Below are positions 46,439-57,965 of a stretch of DNA of 64,000 bases, in pieces. The position numbers and the translations under genes were made by a program. The DNA is from Siphonodentalium dalli (taxonomy: Eukaryota > Mollusca > Scaphopoda > Gadilida > Siphonodentaliidae), in assembly GCA_032622095.1 (NCBI GenBank), contig CP136061.1:256817582-256881581 (forward strand). Direction: 5' to 3'. The notes under the pieces were generated by a model. It did no database searches, was not told the origin of the DNA, and was given only the letters and a program-made list of their open reading frames with translations. How positions within the stretch are numbered: the first letter of the stretch is position 1; each line of letters begins with the position of its first letter.

Positions 46439-48490
46439 GATGATGATGATTTATTCTCATAATTCGCATGAACATCGAGAAGTACAGAGAAAGAAGTATT
46501 TACAAAAGAACATAAGGATATATACATTATATACATGTATCCGGTGCTATGGGGATATCTATATTCTAATATGTGAATATAATAATGTATGTTATCGTGT
46601 TTCATTTGGCTCTGTGGTATGAAATTGTTAGTACTGCTTCCTGAAAACAGATGACCCCATGTGTCATCTTTTACATCTCTGTTTAACGGTAAATAGTCAG
46701 TAATATAACAGTAGTAATTTGACAGAGTCTTTCTGATGACAGATATAGTTACATGGTGTGTTTGTCATAGCTAATTAGGAATTTTAGAGTGACAATATTA
46801 AGATAATTTGACAAATTCAGATATTTAGTTGATTGATGAGTTCGGATCAGGACCGTGTCCCATTGTGAGTGTTGCACGACACGAATGCATGCCTGCTTGT
46901 GTTGTTTATACGTGGTTCAGAACTTGTGTCTGTCTTCATGTTCAGTTATGGATTGGAAGGGGGGGGGGGGGTCAATACACAAACAATGGGCTGGTATAAA
47001 TTCGTCCCTAAAAGGGGACAGTCCTCCGTTAAATTACCGTTTAAATGAGCACCTTCAGCAATATATAATGTGTATATGTATACATGTACAATATACGCAT
47101 TTAACAATAAAGTCTATATTAGTATATATCATACAGCAATGGATTGGGTAATACATATAATGGATATGAATATATTAAATATATTTGAAGAGACAACTCA
47201 TATCTAATATACAAAAGTTGAAGTGGAATTTTAGCACAAAGTGTTATCATGATGTGCTTATGTTTGAGAGCTCTGTGTGGACTGTTCGGATCAGCATGCA
47301 TATTCTGTTTAGAATTATGGGGTCTTATGAGTTCAGGATTTCATCCATAATCAAAATATTTATTTTATCACCATATTTTTGGGGGATAATTTTCTTCCTT
47401 ATGTGCGCAAATTTTTTGCATTCCAATAAATAGTGGAATTCGTCTGCTATCATGTTATGGTTACATAGGCGACATGTTCTATCCTTGTGGGGTGTTCCGT
47501 TCCATCTCCCAGTTTCTATTGGGAGGTTGTGGTTCGCTGTTCTGAATCTGCAGAATTCAATTCGGTTTTTACTTTGTAAGATATCAAGATATTTTTCAAA
47601 GGAGAAATTGTGTTTAAATATGCGATATATTTGGCCTCTACTTGATTTGTTCATTTCAGAGTCCCACTTTATTTTAAAGTCTCTTAGAAGACTGTTTTTC
47701 ACGCAATCAAGGAATTGATTGGCACACTTTAGTTCACCAGATGTCAGTAAATCTGCCTGGCCACAGCTACGCAAGATCTCTCGGATTTCTCTTGTCCACT
47801 TAAAAAGCTTTTTATCGGCATCTCCCATAAGTTTCACTGACAAATCATAAAGCACTTTCCCATACCGTGTGTATGTCATATTTTTTATTTTCAACCAATA
47901 CTTTAACAATCTTAACTTTATTGTGATGTCCAATGGATATCTTCCTGATTCGCCATAAATCATATAGTTGGGTGTTGATGGTTTCAAATTTAGGATATGT
48001 TTTAAAAAATTTCGGTGTACATTTTCGAGTACCTGGTTATCTCCATAACCCCATATCTCACAGCCGTACAATAATATTGGCAGCACCTGTGAATCGAATA
48101 GGTCCAATTGATTAGCTACTGAGAGGCAGTTTTCTCGGGATCGTTTTATCACAGAGTACATTGCATGACTGCCTTTTGTTGCAAGAATTTGTTTTGTTTC
48201 TGTGTATGATCCCGATTTTGTATGCATAATTCCTAAATAATTGAACTTTTTCACTACTTCAAGATTAGTGCTATCAAATGTGAATTGTATGTTTCTTGGT
48301 AAGCTACGTTTTGAAATGAGTAAAATTTTCGTTTTATTTATATTTACTTTTAGTTTCCATTTATTGCAGTACAAGCTGAAAACGTTAAGTTCTTTTTGCA
48401 GTTTTTTTGGGGTTTCAGCCATAAGCACTGTATCATCTGCATATAGTATGAGAAGTAATTTCGTGTAAACATTTAATTCTTGTTCAGTCT
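46439..48490 (-). mobile_element. 5'-truncated non-LTR retrotransposon inserted in the satellite
   Basis: The satellite ends sharply at TTAATGAA (46438); the duplicate copy at 50078 continues differently. The element's minus-strand 3' end is AATAAATCATCATCATC, a short tandem tail as in CR1/L2-type LINEs. The 5' side stops at 48490, where satellite GGTATTAGATAGG resumes. About 890 bp of 3' untranslated sequence follows the ORF. The two flanks are not adjacent parts of one satellite unit, so rearrangement accompanied or followed insertion. Confidence 0.85.
47325..48488 (-). CDS. LINE reverse transcriptase, C-terminal part (5'-truncated)
   Basis: A 387-codon uninterrupted frame begins at the truncation point, about 16 residues before the RT catalytic box LYADDTVLMAE. 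It continues through the thumb region (CNKWKLKVNINKTKIL, FNYLGI, LLYGCEIWGYG) and a C-terminal zinc-knuckle-like motif CRLCNHNMIADEFHYLLECKKF (C-x2-C-x8-H-x4-C), ending at TAG. The endonuclease, RT finger domain and most of the palm are missing, so it cannot be active alone. The order of motifs fits the Jockey/CR1/L2 group. The clean reading frame suggests a young insertion. No normal start codon applies; in the parent element translation began far upstream. Confidence 0.85.
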   Translation of the reverse strand, partial: TEQELNVYTKLLLILYADDTVLMAETPKKLQKELNVFSLYCNKWKLKVNINKTKILLISKRSLPRNIQFTFDSTNLEVVKKFNYLGIMHTKSGSYTETKQILATKGSHAMYSVIKRSRENCLSVANQLDLFDSQVLPILLYGCEIWGYGDNQVLENVHRNFLKHILNLKPSTPNYMIYGESGRYPLDITIKLRLLKYWLKIKNMTYTRYGKVLYDLSVKLMGDADKKLFKWTREIREILRSCGQADLLTSGELKCANQFLDCVKNSLLRDFKIKWDSEMNKSSRGQIYRIFKHNFSFEKYLDILQSKNRIEFCRFRTANHNLPIETGRWNGTPHKDRTCRLCNHNMIADEFHYLLECKKFAHIRKKIIPQKYGDKINILIMDEILNS

Positions 48491-50078
48491 GGTATTAGAT
48501 AGGATAGGACGGTATTAGATAGGATAGGACGGTATTAGAAAACGCAGAACAGCTAAGATATACCCCTAAACTGGCTGTTTATCAATAATACAGCATGTAG
48601 CAGCACCAAAATGGCTCTATACGGTCATCAGTGCAGCATTTTATTGGTGATCCCATTTTATTGACCATAATCAAGATTAAAACAACTTTTTTCGCTGATG
48701 GGACGGAACCTTTGGAAATTACAGAACGGGATGGGACGGTATTAGATAGGATGGGACGGTATTAGAAAACGCAGAACAGCTAAGATAGACCCCTACACTT
48801 GCTGTTTATCAATAATACAGCATGTAGCAGCACCAAAATGACTCTATATGGTCATCAGTGCAGCATTTTATTGGTGAAACCATTTTATTGACCATAATCA
48901 AGATGAAAACAACTTTTTTCGTCGATGGGACGGAAGCGAAATTGCAGAACGAAAATGTAAACAAACACCAAATCACCCCATGCATTCATATTTCCCCGTC
49001 CCGCGGCGATATTTTTACATCAAATGTTAGATTAACATCTTCTCGACATCATTGTAGCATTTTAATTACCATAATCAAGATTAAAACAACTTTTTATGTC
49101 GATGGGACGGAACCTTTGAAAATTGCAGAACGGGATGGGACGGTATTAGATAGGATGTGACGGTATTAGAAAACACAGAACAGCTAAGATAGACCCCTAA
49201 ACTGGCTGTTTATCAATAATACAGCATGTAGCAGCACCAAAATGGCTCTATACAGTCATCAGTGCAGCATTTTATTGGTGATCCCATTTTATTGACCATA
49301 ATCAAGATTAAAACATATTTTTTCGCTGATGGGACGGAAGAGGTAAAGCGCAGAACAACCATAGGAAATTGCTGAACGAAAATGTAAACAAACACCAAAT
49401 CACCCCATGCATTCATATTTCCCCGTCCCGCGGTGATATTTTTGCATAAAATGTTAGATTAACATCTTTTCGACAACACTGTAGCATTTTAATGACCATA
49501 ATCGAGGTTAAAACAACTTTTTTTTGTCGATGGAACGGAACCTTTGGAAATTGCAGAACGGGATGGGACGGTATTAGATAGGATGGGACGGTATTAGAAA
49601 ACGCAGAACAGCTAACATCTTTTCGACATCATGACCAATGATTAAAACAACTTTTTTCGCTGATGGGATAGCAGCGGCAAAACTCAGAACAACCTTTGGA
49701 TATTGCAGAACTGGATGGGACGGTATTAGATGGGATGGGATGGTATTAGATGGGTTGAGACGGTGTTAGAGAACTCAGAACAGAAAGATGGGACGGGACA
49801 AAAAAGTTAACGCAGAACAACCTTTGGAAACAACAAAATCATTCAATGCATTTACATTTCCCCGTCCCATTGTGACATGTTAAAATGTTACATTTTCTCG
49901 ACATTTGTGTGGCACAAAACAACTCGTCGCGCCGACGGTACAGCTTGCGTCATCGATATGGGACAGAGGAGCTATGGTAAAACGCAGAACGAACATAACA
50001 AAATCAGTTTTTTCTTACAAATTGTGTGGTAAATCCAAATATCACATGCGAGTACTATAAGAATTCACTATTAATGAA
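48491..50078. repeat. Satellite block 2 (duplicate of the right end of block 1)
   Basis: From about 48571 it follows 43921-44340 at offset 4650, sharing the rare CCCTACACTT variant. From about 49150 it follows 45510-46438 at offset 3640, sharing GGATGTGACGG and the divergent array end. The offset change means a ~1-kb segment present in block 1 is absent here. Confidence 0.85.
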
Positions 50079-50653
50079 CGTACAAGGATAAACCAATATC
50101 AAAAATATTTGACACGGCGTTCAGTTGTTCACACCCTGTTCAACTCGGCACTGAGCTTGAGTTTACGTTGGCACTAAGCTTGTGTTTGCATAACTGGTGG
50201 CAGATGACACAGACTCTTTAGGGTGGTGATATCGTCTCAGTGAGAATACTCGCTGTTTGTGTTATGCACTTCCGAATGGTGCAGAGTATTCATGCATTTG
50301 AACGCTGTTCGAACCAGCAACATGTAGTTAATGGCAAACACATCTCTCATGGGTTATATAATATAAACTAAGAAACGCTCTATATTATAATTACAAAACA
50401 ACAAATTCATTCATATTTCGCCGTCCTATGACGACTATTCTTGACATATGTTAGATTGATATATTCACGACATCAGTGTAGCATTTTAATCTAGTTTAAA
50501 AGAACTTGTTTCGCTGATGGGACGGAAGTTGTAAAACCCAGAACAGCTTAGGAAATTGCAGAACGAAATGGTAAACAACAACATCATTCACAGACTCTTT
50601 AGGGTGGTGATATCGTCTCAGTGAGAATACCCACCTTCCAAAAAAAAAAATAT
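50079..50653. other. Mostly unique spacer with degenerate satellite pieces
   Basis: AGACTCTTTAGGGTGGTGAT occurs at about 50212 and 50592. TTTAAAAGAACTTGTTTCGC with a following satellite-like piece (50490-50585) recurs at 55713-55810. No ORF. Confidence 0.6.
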
Positions 50654-50745
50654 ATATATATATAGAGCCATTTTGGTGCTGCTACATGCTGTATTATTGA
50701 TAAACAGCAAGTTTAGGGGTCTATCGTATCTGTTCTGCGTTTTCT
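50654..50745 (-). repeat. Inverted satellite fragment
   Basis: After a short TA tract, GAGCCATTTTGGTGCTGCTA through TCTGTTCTGCGTTTTCT is the reverse complement of the main satellite. It joins directly to AAATGCATAGTGAGG of the ribozyme unit. Confidence 0.8.
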
Positions 50746-51432
50746 AAATGCATAGTGAGGTGTGTTCTACATAAAATCATTGAAAATCTTCGGACTGTGT
50801 TTCTTTTCTGATTCATATATACATCTGCACTTATGTTCTTAAAATGTTGTCATATTTATATCTACGTGCATGACAAACATGGAAAGAAGAAACGGCAACG
50901 ATACATGCAAGTAAGCAAGACTACTTCATCTAAACACAAGGATCATCTGGACAAATCTTCAAAATTGACTCTGTCGGTGCCTTATATATTGTGCATGGAA
51001 ATCCAAATGTACGAAATTTGGACAATAAAACTTAATTTCCGCAACAAAGGACTGACGTCACAACGGGCCAAACGCGGACCTCAAACGAAGAGAAATGTCG
51101 GAAGATTAGATCATCGTGCTGAATACGAGGAAAAGGAGTTCCTTGTACATGATACATCTGCCGAATGAACTATGAACATTATCGCCTGAAGAGTTGCCCA
51201 AGCAACGAAATGCATAGTGAGGTGTGTTCTACATAAAATCATTGAAAATCTTCGGACTGTGTTTCTTTTCTGATTCATATATACATCTGCACGTATGTTC
51301 TTAAACTGTTGTCATATTTATATCTACGTGCATGACAAACATGGAAAGAAGAAACGGCAAAGATACATGCAAGTAAGCAAGACTACTTCGTCTAAACACA
51401 AGGATCATCTGGACAAATCTTCAAAATGGACT
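50746..51432 (+). repeat. 462-bp tandem array with hammerhead motif, block 2
   Basis: A partial unit starts inside the ribozyme (AAATGCATAGTGAGG) and a second, truncated unit follows after a hammerhead at 51174. It lies at offset 12,738 from block 1 and has the same truncation into satellite (GGACTCTGCCCATGCATT), so the junction was copied rather than formed twice. Confidence 0.8.
51174..51229 (+). ncRNA. Type-I hammerhead ribozyme candidate 3
   Basis: Same elements as candidate 1: CTGAAGA (51186-51192), stem II, GAAA (51207-51210), AUA cleavage after 51216, GAACA (51174-51178) with TGTTC (51225-51229). Fully matched distal stem I. Confidence 0.8.
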
Positions 51433-54400
51433 CTGCCCATGCATTCACATTTCCCCGTCCCGCGGCGATATTTTTACATACAATGTTAGATTAACATCTT
51501 CTCGACATCATTGTAGCATTTTAATGACCATAATCAAGATTAAAACATGTTTTTTTTCGCTGATGGGACGGAAGCGGTAAAGCGCAGAACAACCGTAGGA
51601 AATTGCAGAACGAAAATGTAAACAAACACCAAATCACCCCATGCATTCACATTTCCCCGTCCCGCGGCGATATTTTTACATCAAATGTTAGATTAACATC
51701 TTCTCGACATCATTGTAGCATTTTAATTACCATAATCAAGATTAAAACAACTTTTTATGTCGATGGGACGGAACCTTTGAAAATTGCAGAACGGGATGGG
51801 ACGGTATTAGATAGGATGGGACGGTATTAGAAAACGCAGAACAGCTAAGATGGACCCCTAAACTTGCTGTTTATCAACAATACAGCATGTAGCAGCACCA
51901 AAACGGCTCTATGTGGTCATCAGTGTAGCATTTTATTGGTGATCCCATTTTATTGACCATAATCAAGATGAAAACAACTTTTTTCGTCGATGGGACGGAG
52001 GCGAAATTGCAGAACGAAAATGTAAACAAACACCAAATCACCCCATGCATTCACATTTCCCCGTTCCACGGTGATATTTTTGCATAAAATGTTAGATTAA
52101 CATCTTTTCGACATCACTGTAGCATTTTAATGACCATAATCAAGATGAAAACAACTTTTTATGTCGATGGGACGGAACCGTTGGAAATTGTAGAACAGGA
52201 TGGGACGGTATTAGATAGGATGGGACGGTATTAGAAAACGCAGAACAGATAAGATAGACCCCTAAACTGGCTGTTTATCAATAATACAGCATGTAGCAGC
52301 ACCAAAATGGCTCTATACGGTCATCAGTGCAGCATTTTATTGGTGATCCCATTTTATTGACCATAATCAAGATTAAAACAACTTTTTTCGCTGATGGGGC
52401 GGAACCTTTGGAAATTGCAGAACGGGATGGGACAGTATTATATAGGATGGGACGGTATTAGAAAACGCAGAACAGCTAAGATAGACCCCTAAACTTGCTG
52501 TTTATCAATAATACAGCATGTAGCAGCACCAAAATGGCTCTATCTGGTCATCAGTGTAGCATTTTATTGGTGATCCCATTTTATTGACCATAATCAAGAT
52601 GAAAACAACTTTTTTCGTCGATGGGACGGTGGCGAAATTGCAGAACGAAAATGTAAACAAACACCAAATCACCCCATGCATTCACATTTCCCCGTTCCAC
52701 GGTGATATTTTTGCATAAAATGTTAGATTAACATCTTTTCGACATCACTGTAGCATTTTAATGACCATAATCAAGATGAAAACAACTTTTTATGTCGATG
52801 GGACGGAACCGTTGGAAATTGCAGAACAGGATGGGACGGTATTAGATAGGATGGGACGGTATTAGAAAACGCAGAACAGATAAGATAGACCCCTAAACTG
52901 GCTGTTTATCAATAATACAGCATGTAGCAGCACCAAAATGGCTTTATACGGTCATCAGTGCAGCATTTTATTGGTGATCCCATTTTATTGACCATAATCA
53001 AGATTAAAACAACTTTTTTCGCTGATGGGGCGGAACCTTTGGAAATTGCAGAACGGGATGGGACGGTATTAGATAGGATGGGACGGTATTAGAAAACGCA
53101 GAACAGCTAAGATAGACCCCTAAACTGGCTGTTTATCAATAATACAGCATGTAGCAGCACCAAAATAACTCTATATGGTCATCAGTGCAGCATTTTATTG
53201 GTGAAACCATTTTATTGACCATAATCAAGATGAAAACAACTTTTTTCGTCGATGGGACGGAAGCGAAATTGCAGAACGAAAATGTAAACAAACACCAAAT
53301 CACCCCATGCATTCATATTTCCCCGTCCCGCGGCGATATTTTTACATAAAATGTTAGATTAACATCTTCTCGACATCATTGTAACATTTTAATGACCATA
53401 ATCAAGATTAAAACATGTTTTTTTTCGCTGATGGGACGGAAGCGGTAAAGCGCAGAACAACCGTAGGAAATTGCAGAACGAAAATGTAAACAAACACCAA
53501 ATCACCCCATACATTCTCATTTCCCCGTCCCACTGTGATATTTTTGCAAAAAATGTTAGATTAACATCTTTTCGACATCACTGTAGCATTGTAATGACCA
53601 TAATCAAGATTAAAACAACATTTTTTGTCGATGGGACGGAACCGTTGGAAATTGCAGAACAGGATGGGACGGTATTAGATAGGATGGGACGGTATTAGAA
53701 AACGCAGAACAGATAAGATACATGTAGACCCCTAAACTTGCTGTTTATCAATAATACAGCATGCAGCAGCACCAAAATGGCTCTATATGGTCATCAGTGC
53801 AGCATTTTATTGGTGATCCCATTGTATTGACCATAATCAAGATGAAAACAACTTTTTTCGTCGATGGGACGGAAGCGAAATTGCAGAACGAAAATGTAAA
53901 CAAACACCAAATCACCCCATGCATTCACATTTCCCCGTCCCGAGGCGATATTTTTACATCAAATGTTAGATTAACATCTTCTCGACATCATTGTAGCATT
54001 TTAATTACCATAATCAAGATTAAAACAACTTTTTATGTCGATGGGACGGAACCTTTGAAAATTGCAGAACGGGATGGGACGGTATTAGATAGGATGGGAC
54101 GGTATTAGAAAACGCAGAACAGCTAAGATGGACCCCTAAACTTGCTGTTTATCAATAATACAGCATGTAGCAGCACCAAAATGGCTCTATGTGGTCATCA
54201 GTGTAGCATTTTATTGGTGATCCCATTTTATTGACCATAATCAAGATGAAAACAACTTTTTTCGTCGATGGGACGGAAGCGAAATTGCAGAACGAAAATG
54301 TAAACAAACACCAAATCACCCCATGCATTCACATTTTCCCGTCCCACGGTGATATTTTTGCATAAAATGTTAGATTAACATCTTTTCGACATCACTGTAG

Positions 54401-54939
54401 CATTTTAATGACCATAATCAAGACTAAAACAACTTTTTTTGTCGATGGGACGGAACCTTTGGAAATTGCAGAACGGGATGGGACGGTATTAGATAGGATG
54501 GGACGGTATTAGAAAACGCAGAACAGCTAAGATGGACCCCTAAACTTGCTGTTTATTAATAATACAGCATGTAGCAGCACCAAAATGGCTCTATGTGGTC
54601 ATCAGTGTAGCATTTTATTGGTGATCCCATTTTATTGACCATAATCAAGATGAAAACAACTTTTTTCGTCGATGGGACGGAAGCGAAATTGCAGAACGAA
54701 AATGTAAACAAACACCAAATCACCCCATGCATTCACATTTTCCCGTCCCACGGTGATATTTTTGCATAAAATGTTAGATTAACATCTTTTCGACATCACT
54801 GTAGCATTTTAATGACCATAATCAAGATTAAAACAATTTTTTTTGTCGATGGGACGGAACCTTTGGAAATTGCAGAACGGGATGGGACGGTATTAGATAG
54901 GATGTGACGGTATTAGAAAACACAGAACAGCTAAGATAG
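51433..54939. repeat. Satellite block 3
   Basis: Same subunits as block 1. Its middle and right parts match 42.3-43.9 kb at an offset near 10,628 bp, including the rare CCCGAGGCGAT variant (43312 and 53940). Confidence 0.85.
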
Positions 54940-55308
54940 TGTAAACAATATTTATTTGAACAAAATAACAGAACAACACATTGACAATTATACATATTGA
55001 GTAAAAAACATAGTTCAAATGAGGATTAGATAACAAGCCATGAGCCTATGGCTTTTATAAAAATCTTTTCCTCCAAAAATGTTACCCCGAGTGTCAATAC
55101 AGACAGCTACAGGGTAAAAAGGACGGGAATTTGAATATTGTTCTGTGTTTTAAAATAAATGTTGGGAAGTTAGTTAAGCGAGTGCAGGTATCAGAAAGAT
55201 GGAGGAGTGATAGAAGGGAGGAGATTATGAAATAGACAAGAAAGATAATAAAGTAGGTGGAAAAGAAGTGTGATAAATGCTGTATACAATAATCCCTCAG
55301 TCATAATC
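54940..55308 (-). mobile_element. Short LINE 3' fragment flanked by a 130-bp direct repeat
   Basis: The inserted 369 bp read on the minus strand toward TTCAAATAAATATTGTTTACA and contain an AGCCATGAGCCTATGGCT hairpin, typical of LINE 3' ends. The satellite segment 54810-54939 is repeated at 55309-55438 with the same length and rare variants (GATGTGACGG, ACACAGAACAG) on both sides. Confidence 0.7.
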
Positions 55309-55577
55309 TAATGACCATAATCAAGATTAAAACAACTTTTTTTGTCGATTGGACGGAACCTTTGGAAATTGCAGAACGGGATGGGACGGTATTAGATAGG
55401 ATGTGACGGTATTAGAAAACACAGAACAGCTAAGATAGACCCCTAAACTGGCTGTTTATCAATAATACAGCATGTAGCAGCACCAAAATGGCTCTATACA
55501 GTCATCAGTGCAGCATTTTATTGGTGATCCCATTTTATTGACCATAATCAAGATTAAAACATATTTTAAAAGAACTT
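55309..55577. repeat. Satellite remnant between two LINE fragments
   Basis: Continues the satellite from the duplicated 130 bp to ATCAAGATTAAAACATATTTT, where it meets a TTTTAAAAGAACTT motif. Confidence 0.8.
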
Positions 55578-55712
55578 AATGTAAACATATTTTATTCCAA
55601 TCATAATAACATATATACATTTGACAAAGTGTTGACAATAAAAACAGAATAGGATAAATGATTGTTGGATTGGAAAAGGGATTAAACAACAAGCCCAAGG
55701 GCTTTTGTTAAG
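55578..55712 (-). mobile_element. 135-bp LINE 3' fragment with 14-bp target duplication
   Basis: TTTTAAAAGAACTT flanks it perfectly (55564-55577 and 55713-55726). The minus-strand end is GGAATAAAATATGTTTACATT. An AAGCCCAAGGGCTT hairpin near its inner end resembles the one in the fragment at 54940-55308, so both likely come from related LINEs. Confidence 0.8.
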
Positions 55713-55832
55713 TTTTAAAAGAACTTGTTTCGCTGATGGGACGGAAGTTGTAAAACCCAGAACAGCTTAGGAAATTGCAGAACGAAATGGTAAACAACAA
55801 CATCATTCACCGCAACCCCAACCCACCTTCCA

Positions 55833-55857
<25 letters not shown>

Positions 55858-55863
<6 letters not shown>

Positions 55864-56535
55864 GCCATTTTGGTGCTGCTACATGCTGTATTATTGATAA
55901 ACTGCAAGTTTAGGGGTCTATCTTATCTGTTCTGCGTTTTCTAATACCGTCCCATCCTATCTAATACCGTCCCATCCTGTTCTGCAATTTCCAACGGTTC
56001 CGTCCCATCGACAAAAAATGTTGTTTTAATCTTGATTATGGTCATTACAATGCTACAGTGATGTCGAAAAGATGTTAATCTAACATTTTATGCAAAAATA
56101 TCACAGTGGGACTGGGAAATGTGAATGTATGGGGTGATTTGGTGTTTGTTTACATTTTCGTTCTGCAATTTCCTACGGTTGTTCTGCGCTTTACCGCTTC
56201 CGTCCCATCAGCGAAAAAAAACATGTTTTGATCTTGATTATGGTCATTAAAATGCTACAATGATGTCGAGAATATGTTAATCTAACATTTTATGTAAAAA
56301 ATATCGCCGCGGGACTGGGAAATGTGAATGCATGGGATGATTTGGTGTTTGTTTACATTTTCGTTCTGCAATTTCGCTTCCGTCCCATCGACGAAAAAAA
56401 TTGTTTTCATCTTGATTATGGTCAATAAAATGCGACAGTGATGTCGAAAAGATGTTAATCTAACATTTTATGTAAAAATATCACCGTGGGACAGGGAATG
56501 TATGGGGTAATTTGGTGTTTACATTTTCGTTCTGC
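55858..56535 (-). repeat. Inverted satellite block
   Basis: After a TA tract, about 680 bp read as the reverse complement of the main satellite (CTAATACCGTCCCATCC, CTTGATTATGGTCATTA, TTTCGTTCTGCAATTTC). The entry point GAGCCATTTTGGTGCTGC is the same as at 50663. Confidence 0.9.
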
Positions 56536-56610
56536 GTTTGACCGTAATCGCCTATTCCCGACGTGTCTATTTTTAGCCGATAATATGATCTTTGTGTTTG
56601 CGAATGAGAC

Positions 56611-57076
56611 TATTGGAATCACTGAACTAAATGGTTTCCCATAGGCGACAGTGTTAACGTTTCGGCCAAATTCACTGAATTGAAGCCTGCAGGCCATACC
56701 AGTGATGTTTACCCAGCTAGATTGACACCAGTTGATCACGAAAATGCAAGAAAAATCATAGGTCATGTGTTTACTTTTTAAAATAAATCCCCAAGTGTAC
56801 GACAGGGCTATCCCACAGCCAAATTTGATCTGGAAAAACCCAGATCTACAACAGCTAGTTAAATACATTTCCCGCTCACAAAAATCCGTTCCCCAATTCA
56901 TTCACCAGTTTAAATTATTTAGATATTATGTACAAATCAAATAAACGCGATGTCATCCTTTAATAACGTGTCGCATGTATCAGGTGAAGGTCATTCTTCA
57001 GTTACCTTCACCTTTAGCATTCCACGGTGTACTCGCTCCCCGACTCTAGAACACATTTAGCTCCCTGATTCCTATA
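56611..57076 (+). pseudogene. Copy A of a duplicated exon-bearing segment (frameshifted)
   Basis: It matches 57966-58430 at offset ~1352. Relative to copy B, one C is missing in GGTTTCCCATAGG (near 56640), which breaks the reading frame after ITELNGFP. The segment continues past the stop region into a shared tail ending CTCCCTGATTCCTATA. Confidence 0.7.
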
Positions 57077-57965
57077 TATATATGTATATGTGTGAAACAC
57101 AGCGTTTCTTATAGTATTTTATAAAAAATATAGACCTTACTGAAATAAACAATGGATTATATCGAGCAGTAGTTTTTTATTTTTCCAATATGAGGCATCC
57201 TGAAAATTAGTGTCAATCCTCAAAATAAAGCGAAAAAATTTAGCTTTTTTTCAATTTTACTAGCTAATGCATCTTGTATAACTGAAGTATGTCCTTATAT
57301 ACCATAATACTACTAAATTGAAGAGGAAATGTTAATATACATTTTGAGAGGGATATATTGTCCAATTTTAAACCCCTTTCATGCAGAATTTGGCAATTTA
57401 TAATAAATATTTACCAAAATTAACAGAAAATAAAAATTAAACATATTTTAATAGCAATGTAAAGCAACCATAAGTCAATTTAAATATCGAAACATTATGA
57501 TACAACATCAGACACAGCTTCAGGCATGAAATTTTACCAGATGGCAGGGCATACTGTCTGTTTAACAAAGCTGCCATGACAGTTTTGCACGACAGTAACT
57601 CTAGTGGTGATGCCATCACCCCCCCCCCCCCGACTTGGGGTGGGGCTACGGTCCCAGATAAGGCTACTGGGTGCCGGAAAAGCTTAATTGGTCAAATGAC
57701 ACCTTTTCCCAATGGGGGGGGGGGGCTAACACTCCTCAGAATTGTGGGGAGGGGGGCTTTAGACCCCTGACCCCCTAATGGTACCTGACATCCATGCAAC
57801 ATTATCAGATTTATCACTTTCTTTACTATCTACAGGCGAATCCATGCGTTTCTTCTTTAAATCTGTCCAAAATGTGGTCATTATCATTTGAAAATAAGAA
57901 AATATGGAATTAACAACTTATCATGGCGAGACGTGAAATTTCGTAAAATTCAAATTTTTCTTATA
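57077..57965. other. Unassigned DNA between the duplicates
   Basis: It contains a (C)14 run near 57618 and a (G)10 run near 57715, AT-rich elsewhere. No gene supported. Confidence 0.5.

Noticed and set aside
56455-56901. 148-codon minus-strand frame over the duplicated segment
   Set aside because: It runs from the duplicate into inverted satellite sequence, and the plus-strand frame in copy B has better exon signals.
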